Of a stretch of 64,000 nt of DNA, positions 41,680-52,943 are shown piece after piece (position 1 is the first letter of the stretch; each line of letters starts with the position of its first letter). This DNA is from Pseudomonas sp. M47T1. GTDB taxonomy: Bacteria; Pseudomonadota; Gammaproteobacteria; Pseudomonadales; Pseudomonadaceae. The translations under genes were made by a program, and so were the position numbers. The stretch lies in contig NZ_AJWX01000003.1 in the NCBI RefSeq assembly GCF_000263855.1, positions 62,001-126,000 of the forward strand, written 5' to 3'. The notes beneath the pieces were generated by a model. It saw nothing but the letters and a program-made list of their open reading frames with translations. It was not told where the DNA came from and made no database searches.

Positions 41680-44544
41680 CATGCCCATCAGGCTCAGCGC
41701 GGTAATCAACTCACGGGTATTGTCGAAGCGCCGGTTGTGTACGGTGGTCCATTTCGGGCGCTCGATGTAGATGAAATTGCCGTCCTTCCTGATCGGCGTG
41801 TACACCAGCTCACCATTCCCTGCGCGGTGCACCAGCACTTTCTTGGTACTGACATGGTCAAGGGTGAACATGCCGGGGCGCGGTAGCTCCTGTTCCAGGT
41901 CGTTGGCCTTGTAAAGCGTGGACAGCGCGTAGTGCAGGTCGCTTTTGACAAAACCGTCGGGCTGACCCGGTGCGCCGGGCAGGTGCGCGCCCGGGTCCAC
42001 CTCAAGGCCGTGTTGGCTAGGCATGCGCACGTCATCGATACGCAGGCCTATCGCGCCCTCCAGCTCGGCCATGCCTGCTACCCCGTTGTATGTATTGGCG
42101 TGCGTGTTGCCTACCAGTGCTACCCACCTGGCCTTGCCACGGATGTTGAGGTCGGACGCAATCACTGTGTGGGCGAAGTAGTTCATCATTTTTTGTCGCA
42201 GGTTATGGTTGGCGTCATGCAGGCCTGCTTGTCGGTAGCTGACCATGCAGTCCAGCGCTTGCACGCGGATGTGGTTGTTGTGGGCGGTCTTCACCAGTTC
42301 CATGAAGGTGTAGCGCCCTTGGAAGTCGGTGTGGAACCCCTTGTCCAGGCTGTCCAGATACAGCTCCAGCTCAGCGGGCATCTTGCCGGTGCGGGCGAAC
42401 GCGTCCAGGTGAACCTGATGAAAATCGGTGAGCAAGTGTTCCAGGAACAGCGTGCGCACCTTTTGCCTGGCCAGCAGCTCCATGTTGTCGATGAGGAATT
42501 TCTTGCTGGCGACGCTGGAGTGGGCTTCACCGATCACCATGCCATCGGTCTGGGCGTAGATACCTGTGATTATCGCCGGTTGTCGAGCGTGCGGCGCAAG
42601 TTGCGGGAGCTGCGGGCGTGCGGGTAGGGCGGGGTTGGCAATGAAATCCTCTGCATCGGCGCGAAGGCGCTCACGCAGTGCGCGAAACTCCATGTATTTG
42701 TCGCTGGTTTGCCCCGGTTTGAAAATGTTGTCACGTTCGCCACTGAGCAGCTTGTCTTCGTGGCCCATGGCCGCATCCTGCAAGCCCTCCCTGAGCGCCG
42801 GCGGCAGGTCGTAGCGGAACGTGGGAGTCAGGGCGGTGCTGGGGCCTGCCACCGGGTTACCCCAGGGCTTACTACCGAAGAATTTGCCACCGCCCTTGAG
42901 GCCAATGCTGCCAACCGGCTCCCACAGTTCATCGGCATTGAGGCGCACCGGCACGCTGCCATAGAAGGAATACGGGTTGGCCGGGTCGACAATGGCCCAG
43001 TGGTTTTGATCCTTGACCCAACCGACCTGATAGGCGATTCCCTCCAAGTCGATGTGCGGCTGGCCTGCTTCATTCAGATGGACTCCGCGCATCTTGCCCA
43101 CCTTGCCGGCGGCGAAACCGTCCAACACTTCATTGGTTTCCAGTCGTGCCAGCCACTGGGCGGTTTCCCTCGGTGCCAAGGGAGCGGGCAAGTGTGGCTG
43201 AATGTCGTCCACCGTGAAGCGTGTCTGGGCCACGTGAAACTCGCTACCCAGGCCTTCGTCCAGGCTTGGCCAAAAAAATGTGGCGTTGAACAGCACGTCG
43301 ACCGCGCTACCGATCGCGGCAATCACCGCTTCCTTGCGCTTGGCGGTGGTGTGGCCGTTGATGGCTTCGTCGATGTGCAAGCCCAGTTCTGCGATGCCGG
43401 CGCCGATCACGGCCAAGGCTATGGGCCAATCCAGCGCCGCCATGCCGCCAAAGGTCTGGCCGAAGGCGCGCAGGTAGCCCACCCACATCTGCTTGCGCAG
43501 TTCGTCATTGGTGTGCCCCAGCAAGGCCAGGTCCGCGTGCATGCGCCGTTCGGCAGAATCGGCCAGGAAGGCGAAGGGGTCTTGCTGCAGGGGCTGCTGG
43601 TGGGGGTCTATCAGCGTCGAGGTGTCGCGCCCCCAGTTGTGGAACAGTTGGTCGAACTTGTCATGCAGGGCATTGTTGTCGTTGTCGATCACGGGCCAAT
43701 GGCTCATGAAACGAGCACGATTTGCGGCCATGTTGGTTTCCTGCATTACCCACCAGTACAGGTCCTCCCGGGTTTCAAAGGCGTGGAAGGTATTGACCGC
43801 ACCGGGCATGTACAGGTATTGCCAGCCATCCAGGTCGACGATGCGCAGGATGTCGGTGGCCACGCAGCCGCCCACTGCGAAGGGGTACACCTTCAGGTGT
43901 GGGGAGGGACGGATTTGATTGCGCAAGGACCTCAGGCTAATGGGCCAGGGCACGTCGCCGGCCACCGCCTTGAGCAGTATCTTGAACTGGCGGTCGGAAA
44001 TGCGCCTGGCTTCGCGGTCCTCCAGGGCTTTTGAAATGAAATTGGCCTTGGCCATGATGCGGAAATCATCACGGTGGGTGGTCCAGAACCGGACCATCTC
44101 ATCGGAAAACTCAGAGGCAAAGTTCAGCCCCCAGAAGTCATTGAGCACGTCCTGAGGCTCAAGCCGCACTTCGTTTTTTTCGTTGTACACCCGCTCATTG
44201 GGGCCCCGGGTATAGAACCCGCCCATTTGGTGCAGCAGGTCGGCATTGTCTTGGTCGGTAGCCTTGAAGCGGGCCATCACCAGTTGCGGAAACGTCATGG
44301 ACTCGATGGGCTTGCCCCAGTGCTCCCAGCCGGTGAAGGAACGTGGCGTGCTATTGGCCGAATCCCAGCGATGCCACCAGATGTGGTCGGGCTCGCCGTA
44401 GGCGCCGGTGTGGCGTTTGAGGATCAGGTTGGCGGTGTCCCTGGCCTTCTGGCGCATATCGGGCAGGTTGTTGGCCAGGCGTGCAGCGATGTCAATCAGG
44501 TGCTGGCGGTCGGCGGCGGTGGGTTGTGGTGTGTCTTGGGTCAT
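41665..44544 (-). CDS. Large dermonecrotic-type toxin with TIKI/ChaN-like C-terminal domain
   Basis: A 959-residue protein starting MTQDTPQPTAADRQHL behind AAGGA. Residues about 80-310 resemble the dermonecrotic-toxin (DUF6543) region of Pseudomonas toxins (LNDFWGLNFASEFSDEMVRF; RISDRQFKILLKAVAGD; WQYLYMPGAVNTFHAFETRE). Hydrophobic helices lie at about 363-425. Residues about 655-840 resemble the TIKI/ChaN fold of Pasteurella multocida toxin C2: GEAHSS (672-677), LFLEH (699-703), LDC (764-766) and VGNTHA (811-816). There is no signal peptide. Probably a secreted or injected toxin; route and target are unknown. Confidence 0.72.
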   Translation of the reverse strand: MTQDTPQPTAADRQHLIDIAARLANNLPDMRQKARDTANLILKRHTGAYGEPDHIWWHRWDSANSTPRSFTGWEHWGKPIESMTFPQLVMARFKATDQDNADLLHQMGGFYTRGPNERVYNEKNEVRLEPQDVLNDFWGLNFASEFSDEMVRFWTTHRDDFRIMAKANFISKALEDREARRISDRQFKILLKAVAGDVPWPISLRSLRNQIRPSPHLKVYPFAVGGCVATDILRIVDLDGWQYLYMPGAVNTFHAFETREDLYWWVMQETNMAANRARFMSHWPVIDNDNNALHDKFDQLFHNWGRDTSTLIDPHQQPLQQDPFAFLADSAERRMHADLALLGHTNDELRKQMWVGYLRAFGQTFGGMAALDWPIALAVIGAGIAELGLHIDEAINGHTTAKRKEAVIAAIGSAVDVLFNATFFWPSLDEGLGSEFHVAQTRFTVDDIQPHLPAPLAPRETAQWLARLETNEVLDGFAAGKVGKMRGVHLNEAGQPHIDLEGIAYQVGWVKDQNHWAIVDPANPYSFYGSVPVRLNADELWEPVGSIGLKGGGKFFGSKPWGNPVAGPSTALTPTFRYDLPPALREGLQDAAMGHEDKLLSGERDNIFKPGQTSDKYMEFRALRERLRADAEDFIANPALPARPQLPQLAPHARQPAIITGIYAQTDGMVIGEAHSSVASKKFLIDNMELLARQKVRTLFLEHLLTDFHQVHLDAFARTGKMPAELELYLDSLDKGFHTDFQGRYTFMELVKTAHNNHIRVQALDCMVSYRQAGLHDANHNLRQKMMNYFAHTVIASDLNIRGKARWVALVGNTHANTYNGVAGMAELEGAIGLRIDDVRMPSQHGLEVDPGAHLPGAPGQPDGFVKSDLHYALSTLYKANDLEQELPRPGMFTLDHVSTKKVLVHRAGNGELVYTPIRKDGNFIYIERPKWTTVHNRRFDNTRELITALSLMGMKNVG

Positions 44545-44978
44545 GGCTGACGTCCTTGTCTGAGCGTGGGCAGCCAGTGTGGGTCGGATCCTGTTCGGCG
44601 TGCGGTGCATAGTTAGCGCGACGGGGCTGGACCATTTTTTTATGGCTTCATGGAAATATTCCTGGTGTGGACGTAAATGTATGCGGTGGTGAACGCTTGA
44701 GGCGCTTGCGCTGGCGAGGGCGTGTGATCAGTTCGCGGGCGATGTGGATTAGCGTCTGATGGTCTGTGGGGGGGCATGGTGGGCTTCCTTGCCGTGCAAG
44801 AACGTGAGGTGTGGGCCAGTGCTGGTGCGACGAGTCATGGAAATGCACCACCCCAAGGGCACCAGGCTTGAGAAGGCATTGCAACTGTTTGGCAAAATGT
44901 TTCGCAGGGCAAATTCCCCCGGTTGCGGGTGTATGGTGGCGGGCCTTTTACTCAAGACCCCCTAAGGTGCCCGCGACC
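44545..44978. other. Intergenic region upstream of the toxin and the multicopper oxidase
   Basis: About 430 bases between divergent genes. Short ORFs occur on both strands, but none has a recognisable product or good start signals. Presumably it holds both promoters; no clear box was identified. Confidence 0.5.
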
Positions 44979-46355
44979 ATGTCCTTCACCCGTCGGCAAA
45001 TTTTTGTTGGCCTGGCCGGCCTGGCAATGGTGGGAGCCGGTGGCGCAGGCGCTGCTCGCTATTGGCTGGGGCGCAGCCAGGCCGGCAAAGGGCACGATTA
45101 CCAATTGATCGCCGCGCCGCTGGACGTGGAGCTGGTCAGCGATCGAACCACGCCTGCCTGGGCCTTCGGTGGCTCAGTGCCAGGCATGGAGCTGCGCGCG
45201 CGGCAGGGTGATTGGCTGCGCGTGCGTTTCATCAACCATTTGCCCGTGCCCACCACCCTTCACTGGCACGGCATTCGCCTGCCGCTGGAAATGGACGGCG
45301 TGCCCTATGTCTCGCAACTGCCGGTGTTGCCGGGCGAGTATTTCGATTATCGCTTTCGCGTGCCCGACGCCGGCAGCTTCTGGTACCACCCCCATGTCGC
45401 CAGTGCCGAGCAGTTGGGCAGGGGCCTGGTGGGGCCGCTGATCGTCGAGGAGCGCGAGCCTACCGGTTTCGCCCATGAGCGGACGCTGAGCCTGAAGACC
45501 TGGCATGTGGACGAGCAGGGGGGCTTCCTGCCGTTCAGCGTGGCGCGAGAAGCGGCGCGGGTGGGCACGGCGGGGCGTTTATCCACCGTCAATGGCGTGC
45601 CCCAGGCGGTGATCGAGGCGCCGGCCGGGCAGGTGGTGCGGGTGCGCCTGCTCAATGTCGACAATACCGTGACCTACCGCCTCAACCTTCGGGGCGCCGA
45701 TGATTCGCGAATTTATGCGCTGGACGGTAACCCCATTCAGCCGCGCCCGCTGGGCAAGGAGTACTGGCTGGGGCCGGGCATGCGCATGTGCCTGGCGGTA
45801 CGCATGCCGGCGGCCGGCGAGGAAGTGGCGTTGCGCGATGGTTCGGTGCGCCTGGGTACCTTGCGTGCGGTAGCCGGAGAAGGCATGGCCGGCGACTGGC
45901 CGCCTGGTTTACCTGCCAACCCGGTGGCCGAACCGAACCTGGGCAACGCAGAAAAACTCACCTTCAATGTCGAATGGGTAGGCTCCACGTCGGTTGGCGG
46001 CGATAATGGCCAGCCACCCAGCCTGTGGCAGATCAACGGCAAGGCCTGGGACATCAACGACAAGACTTGCGCCGACCGACCCATCGCCCGGCTGGCCCGG
46101 GGCAAAAGCTATATTTTCGAATTGAAGAACATGACCCAGTACCAGCATCCGATTCACCTGCACGGCATGACCTTCAAGGTGATTGCTTCGAGCCGTCATA
46201 CCCTTGAGCCGTATTTCACCGACACCTACCTGCTGGGCAAGCACGAGCGTGCCCGGGTGGCGCTGGTGGCCGACAATCCGGGGGTGTGGATGTTTCATTG
46301 CCATGTGGTGGACCACATGGAAACCGGCCTGATGGCCGCGATCGAGGTGGTGTGA
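44979..46355 (+). CDS. Tat-exported multicopper oxidase
   Basis: A 458-residue three-cupredoxin laccase-type oxidase. It has a Tat-like signal (MSFTRRQIFVGLAGLAMVGA) and all four copper-ligand clusters: LHWHG, WYHPH, HPIHLHG and HCHVVDHMETGL. It would oxidise a metal or phenolic substrate in the periplasm using oxygen; relatives work in copper tolerance. There is no copper-resistance partner next to it. The downstream tadA begins immediately after the stop, so they share a transcript. Confidence 0.92.
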   Translation: MSFTRRQIFVGLAGLAMVGAGGAGAARYWLGRSQAGKGHDYQLIAAPLDVELVSDRTTPAWAFGGSVPGMELRARQGDWLRVRFINHLPVPTTLHWHGIRLPLEMDGVPYVSQLPVLPGEYFDYRFRVPDAGSFWYHPHVASAEQLGRGLVGPLIVEEREPTGFAHERTLSLKTWHVDEQGGFLPFSVAREAARVGTAGRLSTVNGVPQAVIEAPAGQVVRVRLLNVDNTVTYRLNLRGADDSRIYALDGNPIQPRPLGKEYWLGPGMRMCLAVRMPAAGEEVALRDGSVRLGTLRAVAGEGMAGDWPPGLPANPVAEPNLGNAEKLTFNVEWVGSTSVGGDNGQPPSLWQINGKAWDINDKTCADRPIARLARGKSYIFELKNMTQYQHPIHLHGMTFKVIASSRHTLEPYFTDTYLLGKHERARVALVADNPGVWMFHCHVVDHMETGLMAAIEVV

Positions 46356-46838
46356 ATGCGTCAGCCACAGATTATTGATCGCAGCCGCGACCAGTACTTC
46401 ATGCGCGAGGCCCTGGCCTTGGCGGCCCAAGGTGCGGCATTGGGCGAGGTGCCGGTGGGCGCGGTGCTGGTGCAGGGCGGCGAGATCGTCGGCCGTGGTT
46501 TCAACTGCCCTATCAGCGGCAGCGACCCCAGCGCCCATGCGGAAATGGTCGCTATCCGTCATGCGGCCCAGGCGGTCAGCAATTACCGGCTGCCGGGCAG
46601 CACGCTCTATGTGACGCTTGAGCCGTGCAGTATGTGCGCAGGGCTTATCGTGCATTCGCGTATCAATCGCGTGGTGTTCGGGGCGCTGGAGCCCAAGGCG
46701 GGCGTGGCGCAAAGCCAGGGGCAGTTCTTTGCCCAAGGCTTTCTCAACCATCGGGTGTTGATCGAGGGCGGAGTGCTGGCCGAGGAGTGCGGGGCGATAT
46801 TGAGCGAGTTCTTCAAGGGCCGCCGCGCCAAGGGCTGA
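46356..46838 (+). CDS. tadA: tRNA adenosine(34) deaminase TadA
   Basis: Converts A34 to inosine in tRNA-Arg(ACG). The 160-residue protein has the zinc and catalytic motifs HAEMVAIRHAA (His, Glu) and PCSMCAG (two Cys) of the CDA fold, plus ALEPKAGVAQSQ typical of TadA. The ATG directly abuts the multicopper oxidase stop. Confidence 0.95.
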   Translation: MRQPQIIDRSRDQYFMREALALAAQGAALGEVPVGAVLVQGGEIVGRGFNCPISGSDPSAHAEMVAIRHAAQAVSNYRLPGSTLYVTLEPCSMCAGLIVHSRINRVVFGALEPKAGVAQSQGQFFAQGFLNHRVLIEGGVLAEECGAILSEFFKGRRAKG

Positions 46839-46933
46839 TGGCAGATTGCGTTGGCCGCCTGACGCGTCCTGACGGCCGCTGCTACACAAGTGCGTGACGT
46901 TGCAGCAGCGGCGCCAACTGCGTCACGGGCAAA

Positions 46934-48625
<1,692 letters not shown>

Positions 48626-48679
48626 TTAGGCTAGAATGCACGGCCTCTAAGCACACCCCTTTCTGAGGCTGTCCCGAAG

Positions 48680-51600
48680 ATGTTGATCCTGCGCGGCGCT
48701 CCTGCCCTTTCTGCCTTTCGCCACGGTAAATTACTCGAGCAACTGAGCCAGAAAGTCCCCGCTGTAAGTGGCTTGTACGCTGAATTTGCCCACTTCGCCG
48801 AAGTCGCTGGCGAACTGACCGCCGATGAGCAGCAAGTCCTTGCTCGTCTTCTCAAGTACGGCCCGAGCGTGCCAGTGCAGGAGCCTGCGGGCCGCCTGTT
48901 CCTGGTCATGCCGCGCTTCGGCACCATTTCGCCATGGTCGAGCAAGGCCAGCGATATTGCCCATAACTGTGGCCTGGGCAACGTCCAGCGCCTGGAACGC
49001 GGCATTGCCTTCTATGTTACCGGCGAGTTGAGCGAAGCCCAGGCGCAGGTCGTTGCCGGCCTGCTGCACGACCGCATGACCCAGGTGGTGCTGAGCAAGC
49101 TGGAAGAGGCCGCCGGCCTGTTCAGCCATGCCGAGCCCAAACCGCTGACCGCCATCGACGTGCTGGGCGGCGGCCGTGGCGCGCTGGAAAAAGCCAACGT
49201 CGAGCTGGGCCTGGCCCTGGCCGAAGACGAAATCGACTACCTGGTGACCAGTTTCGAAGGCCTGGGGCGCAACCCCCACGACATCGAACTGATGATGTTT
49301 GCCCAGGCCAACTCCGAGCACTGCCGCCACAAGATCTTCAACGCCAGTTGGGACATTGACGGCCAGAGCCAGGAAAAAAGCCTGTTCGGCATGATCAAGA
49401 ACACCTACCAGATGCACAGCGAAGGCGTGTTGTCCGCTTACAAGGACAACGCCTCGGTGATCGTCGGCAGCGTGGCCGGGCGTTTCTTCCCGAACCCTGA
49501 AACCCGCCAATACGGCGCGGTGCAGGAGCCGGTGCACATCTTGATGAAGGTGGAAACCCACAACCACCCGACCGCCATCGCACCATTCCCGGGCGCCTCC
49601 ACCGGCTCCGGTGGCGAGATCCGCGACGAAGGCGCTACCGGCCGTGGCGCCAAGCCGAAAGCGGGCCTGACCGGTTTCACCGTGTCGAACCTGAACATCC
49701 CGGGCTTCGGACAGCCTTGGGAAAAGCCCTACGGCAAGCCCGAGCGCATCGTCACTGCGCTGGACATCATGATCGACGGCCCGCTGGGCGGCGCCGCGTT
49801 CAACAACGAATTCGGTCGCCCGGCACTGACCGGCTACTTCCGCACCTTTGAGCAGGCCATCGATACCCTGCACGGTGAAGAAGTACGTGGTTACCACAAG
49901 CCGATCATGCTGGCGGGCGGCATGGGCAACATCCGTGCCGAACACGTGCAGAAAGGCGAGATCACCGTTGGCTCCAAGCTGATCGTGCTCGGCGGCCCGG
50001 CCATGCTCATCGGCCTGGGCGGCGGCGCGGCTTCCTCCATGGCCACCGGCACCAGCTCGGCTGACTTGGACTTTGCCTCGGTACAGCGCGAAAACCCGGA
50101 AATGGAACGCCGCTGCCAGGAAGTCATCGACCGCTGCTGGCAGTTGGGGGACAAGAACCCGATCAGCTTCATCCACGACGTGGGTGCGGGCGGCTTGTCC
50201 AACGCCTTCCCGGAACTGGTGAACGACGGTGGCCGCGGCGGCCGTTTCGAGCTGCGCAACGTGCCCAACGACGAGCCGGGCATGGCCCCGCTGGAAATCT
50301 GGAGCAACGAATCCCAGGAACGCTACGTGCTGGCAGTGGACGCTGCCGACTTCGAGCGTTTCCAGGCCATCTGCGAGCGCGAGCGCTGCCCGTTCGCGGT
50401 CGTAGGCGAGGCGACTGCCGAGCCACAACTGACCGTGACCGACAGCCACTTCGGCAACAACGCCGTCGACATGCCGCTGGAAGTACTGCTGGGCAAGGCC
50501 CCGCGCATGCACCGCTCGGCTGTGCGCGAAAGCGAACTGGGTGATGATTTCGACCCGGCCCAGCTGGACCTGGCCGACTCCATCGAGCGCGTGCTGCACC
50601 ACCCAGCGGTGGCCAGCAAGAGTTTCCTGATCACCATCGGCGACCGCACCATCACTGGCCTAGTCAACCGTGACCAGATGGTAGGCCCGTGGCAGGTACC
50701 GGTGGCCGACGTAGCCGTCACCGCCACCAGCTTCGATGTGTACACCGGTGAAGCCATGGCCATGGGCGAACGCACACCGCTGGCCCTGCTCGATGCCCCG
50801 GCATCGGCGCGCATGGCAGTGGGCGAGACCCTGACCAACATCGCCGCTTCGTCCATCGGCAAAATGTCCGACATCAAGCTGTCGGCCAACTGGATGTCCG
50901 CTGCCGGCCACCCAGGCGAAGACGCACGTCTGTACGACGCGGTGAAAGCCGTGGGCATGGAACTGTGCCCTGAGCTGGGCATCACCATTCCGGTGGGCAA
51001 GGACTCCATGTCCATGAAAACCCGCTGGAGCGACGAGGGCGCCGAGAAGAGCGTGACCTCGCCGATGTCGCTGATCATCACCGGCTTCGCCCCGGTGCTG
51101 GACATCCGCAAGACCCTGACCCCGCAACTGCGCATGGACAAGGGCCTTACCGACCTGGTGCTGATCGACCTGGGCCGTGGCCAGAATCGCATGGGCGCCT
51201 CCATCCTGGCCCAGGCGCACGCCAAGCTGGCCAAGGCCGCGCCGGACGTGGACGATGCCGAAGACCTGAAAGCTTTCTTCGCCGTGATCCAGGGGCTGAA
51301 CGCCGACGGCCACCTGCTGGCCTACCATGACCGTTCCGACGGCGGCCTGCTGGCCAGCGTAGTGGAAATGGCCTTTGCCGGCCACTGCGGTCTGGACCTG
51401 CAATTGGATACCCTGGCCCACAGCCAGGACGAGATCAACGCCATTCTCTTCAACGAAGAGCTGGGCGCCGTGATCCAGATTCGCCAGGACGCCACCGCCG
51501 ACATCCTCGCCCAATTCAGCGCCGCCGGCCTGGGTGACTGTGTGGCCGTGATCGGCCAGCCGGTCAACAATGGCCACGTGAACATCAGCTTCAACGGCGA

Positions 51601-52576
51601 GCTGCTGTTCGAAGGCGATCGCCGCTTGATGCAACGCCAGTGGGCTGAAACCAGCTACCAGATCCAGCGCCTGCGCGACAACGCCGAATGCGCCGATCAG
51701 GAGTTCGATACCCTGCTGGAAGAAGACAACCCGGGCCTTAGCGTCAAGCTGGGCTTCGACGTCAACGACAACATCAGCGCCCCGTACATCAAGACCGGTG
51801 TTCGCCCTCAAGTGGCTGTGCTGCGTGAGCAGGGCGTCAACGGCCAGGTGGAAATGGCGGCAGCCTTCGACCGCGCCGGCTTCAACGCCATCGACGTGCA
51901 CATGAGCGATATCCTCGCCGGCCGCGTCGACCTGAACGAGTTCAAGGGCCTGGTGGCTTGCGGTGGCTTCAGCTACGGCGACGTGCTGGGTGCCGGTGAA
52001 GGCTGGGCCAAGTCGGCCCTGTTCAACGCCCGTGCCCGCGATGCGTTCCAGCAGTACTTCGAACGCAACGACACGTTCACCTTGGGCGTGTGCAACGGTT
52101 GCCAGATGATGTCCAACCTGCACGAGCTGATCCCGGGTACCGAGTTCTGGCCGCACTTCGTGCGCAACCGCTCCGAGCAGTTCGAAGCGCGCGTGGCGAT
52201 GGTCGAGGTACAGAAGTCCAACTCGGTGTTCCTGCAGGGCATGGCCGGTTCGCGCATGCCGATCGCCATCGCCCACGGCGAAGGCCATGCGGAGTTCGCC
52301 AACGAGCAGGCGCTGATCGAAGCCGACGTGTCGGGTTGCGTGGCACTGCGTTTCGTCGACAACCACGGCAAGGTCACCGAAGCCTACCCGGCCAACCCGA
52401 ACGGTTCGCCGCGCGGGATCACTGGCCTGACCAGCCGCGACGGGCGCGTCACCATCATGATGCCGCACCCTGAACGGGTGTTCCGTGCCGTGCAGAACTC
52501 GTGGCGCCCTGATGACTGGAACGAAGACGCGGCGTGGATGCGCATGTTCCGCAACGCCCGCGTCTGGGTGAACTGA
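48680..52576 (+). CDS. purL: Phosphoribosylformylglycinamidine synthase PurL
   Basis: Makes FGAM from FGAR, glutamine and ATP, step 4 of purine synthesis. This is the large single-chain type (1298 residues). It has an N-terminal PurS-like domain, two AIRS-like ATPase halves ([55 protein letters not shown]) and a C-terminal glutamine amidotransferase with the Cys in [13 protein letters not shown] and His/Glu in [10 protein letters not shown]. The intergenic region with divergent mltF carries the promoter. Confidence 0.97.
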   Translation: MLILRGAPALSAFRHGKLLEQLSQKVPAVSGLYAEFAHFAEVAGELTADEQQVLARLLKYGPSVPVQEPAGRLFLVMPRFGTISPWSSKASDIAHNCGLGNVQRLERGIAFYVTGELSEAQAQVVAGLLHDRMTQVVLSKLEEAAGLFSHAEPKPLTAIDVLGGGRGALEKANVELGLALAEDEIDYLVTSFEGLGRNPHDIELMMFAQANSEHCRHKIFNASWDIDGQSQEKSLFGMIKNTYQMHSEGVLSAYKDNASVIVGSVAGRFFPNPETRQYGAVQEPVHILMKVETHNHPTAIAPFPGASTGSGGEIRDEGATGRGAKPKAGLTGFTVSNLNIPGFGQPWEKPYGKPERIVTALDIMIDGPLGGAAFNNEFGRPALTGYFRTFEQAIDTLHGEEVRGYHKPIMLAGGMGNIRAEHVQKGEITVGSKLIVLGGPAMLIGLGGGAASSMATGTSSADLDFASVQRENPEMERRCQEVIDRCWQLGDKNPISFIHDVGAGGLSNAFPELVNDGGRGGRFELRNVPNDEPGMAPLEIWSNESQERYVLAVDAADFERFQAICERERCPFAVVGEATAEPQLTVTDSHFGNNAVDMPLEVLLGKAPRMHRSAVRESELGDDFDPAQLDLADSIERVLHHPAVASKSFLITIGDRTITGLVNRDQMVGPWQVPVADVAVTATSFDVYTGEAMAMGERTPLALLDAPASARMAVGETLTNIAASSIGKMSDIKLSANWMSAAGHPGEDARLYDAVKAVGMELCPELGITIPVGKDSMSMKTRWSDEGAEKSVTSPMSLIITGFAPVLDIRKTLTPQLRMDKGLTDLVLIDLGRGQNRMGASILAQAHAKLAKAAPDVDDAEDLKAFFAVIQGLNADGHLLAYHDRSDGGLLASVVEMAFAGHCGLDLQLDTLAHSQDEINAILFNEELGAVIQIRQDATADILAQFSAAGLGDCVAVIGQPVNNGHVNISFNGELLFEGDRRLMQRQWAETSYQIQRLRDNAECADQEFDTLLEEDNPGLSVKLGFDVNDNISAPYIKTGVRPQVAVLREQGVNGQVEMAAAFDRAGFNAIDVHMSDILAGRVDLNEFKGLVACGGFSYGDVLGAGEGWAKSALFNARARDAFQQYFERNDTFTLGVCNGCQMMSNLHELIPGTEFWPHFVRNRSEQFEARVAMVEVQKSNSVFLQGMAGSRMPIAIAHGEGHAEFANEQALIEADVSGCVALRFVDNHGKVTEAYPANPNGSPRGITGLTSRDGRVTIMMPHPERVFRAVQNSWRPDDWNEDAAWMRMFRNARVWVN

Positions 52577-52581
52577 GGCCG

Positions 52582-52893
52582 GTGTACAAGCTCGCCTTCT
52601 TCGTCCCGCCCAGCCATGTGGAGGCTGTCAAAAGCGCTGTGTTTGCCGCCGGTGGCGGTCGCATTGGCGACTATGACAGCTGCGCCTGGCAGGTCCTGGG
52701 CCAGGGCCAGTTTCGACCCATGGATGGTGCAACGCCGTTCCTGGGGCAAACCGGGCAACTGGAGCGGGTAGAGGAATGGAAGGTAGAGCTTGTAGTGGCC
52801 GATGAGCGGATCGAACAGGTGGTGGCTGCGCTCAAGCACAGCCACCCCTATGAAACGCCCGCCTACGAAGTCTGGCGCCTGTCGGATTTCTAA
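52582..52893 (+). CDS. NIF3/YqfO-type small domain protein
   Basis: A 103-residue protein starting at GTG 52582 (MYKLAFFVPPSHVEAVKSAV), five bases after purL. It corresponds to the PII-like inserted domain of NIF3 proteins as a stand-alone unit: GGGRIGDYDSCAWQVLGQG, FRPMDGATPFLGQ and HSHPYETPAYEVW are typical. The exact function is not known. Downstream position suggests co-transcription with purL. Confidence 0.85.
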   Translation: MYKLAFFVPPSHVEAVKSAVFAAGGGRIGDYDSCAWQVLGQGQFRPMDGATPFLGQTGQLERVEEWKVELVVADERIEQVVAALKHSHPYETPAYEVWRLSDF

Positions 52894-52943
52894 ATGCTTG
52901 CCAAACGCTTCGGAGCTGCGGGGCGGCATCTCCTACGGGCGGG

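Noticed and set aside
42709..44034. 441-codon plus-strand ORF opposite the large toxin
   Set aside because: Shadow frame; the minus-strand protein has coherent domains and a ribosome-binding site.
44648..44955. Two short minus-strand ORFs between the toxin and multicopper oxidase genes
   Set aside because: Overlapping frames with His/Pro-rich content, neither with family resemblance or good start signals.
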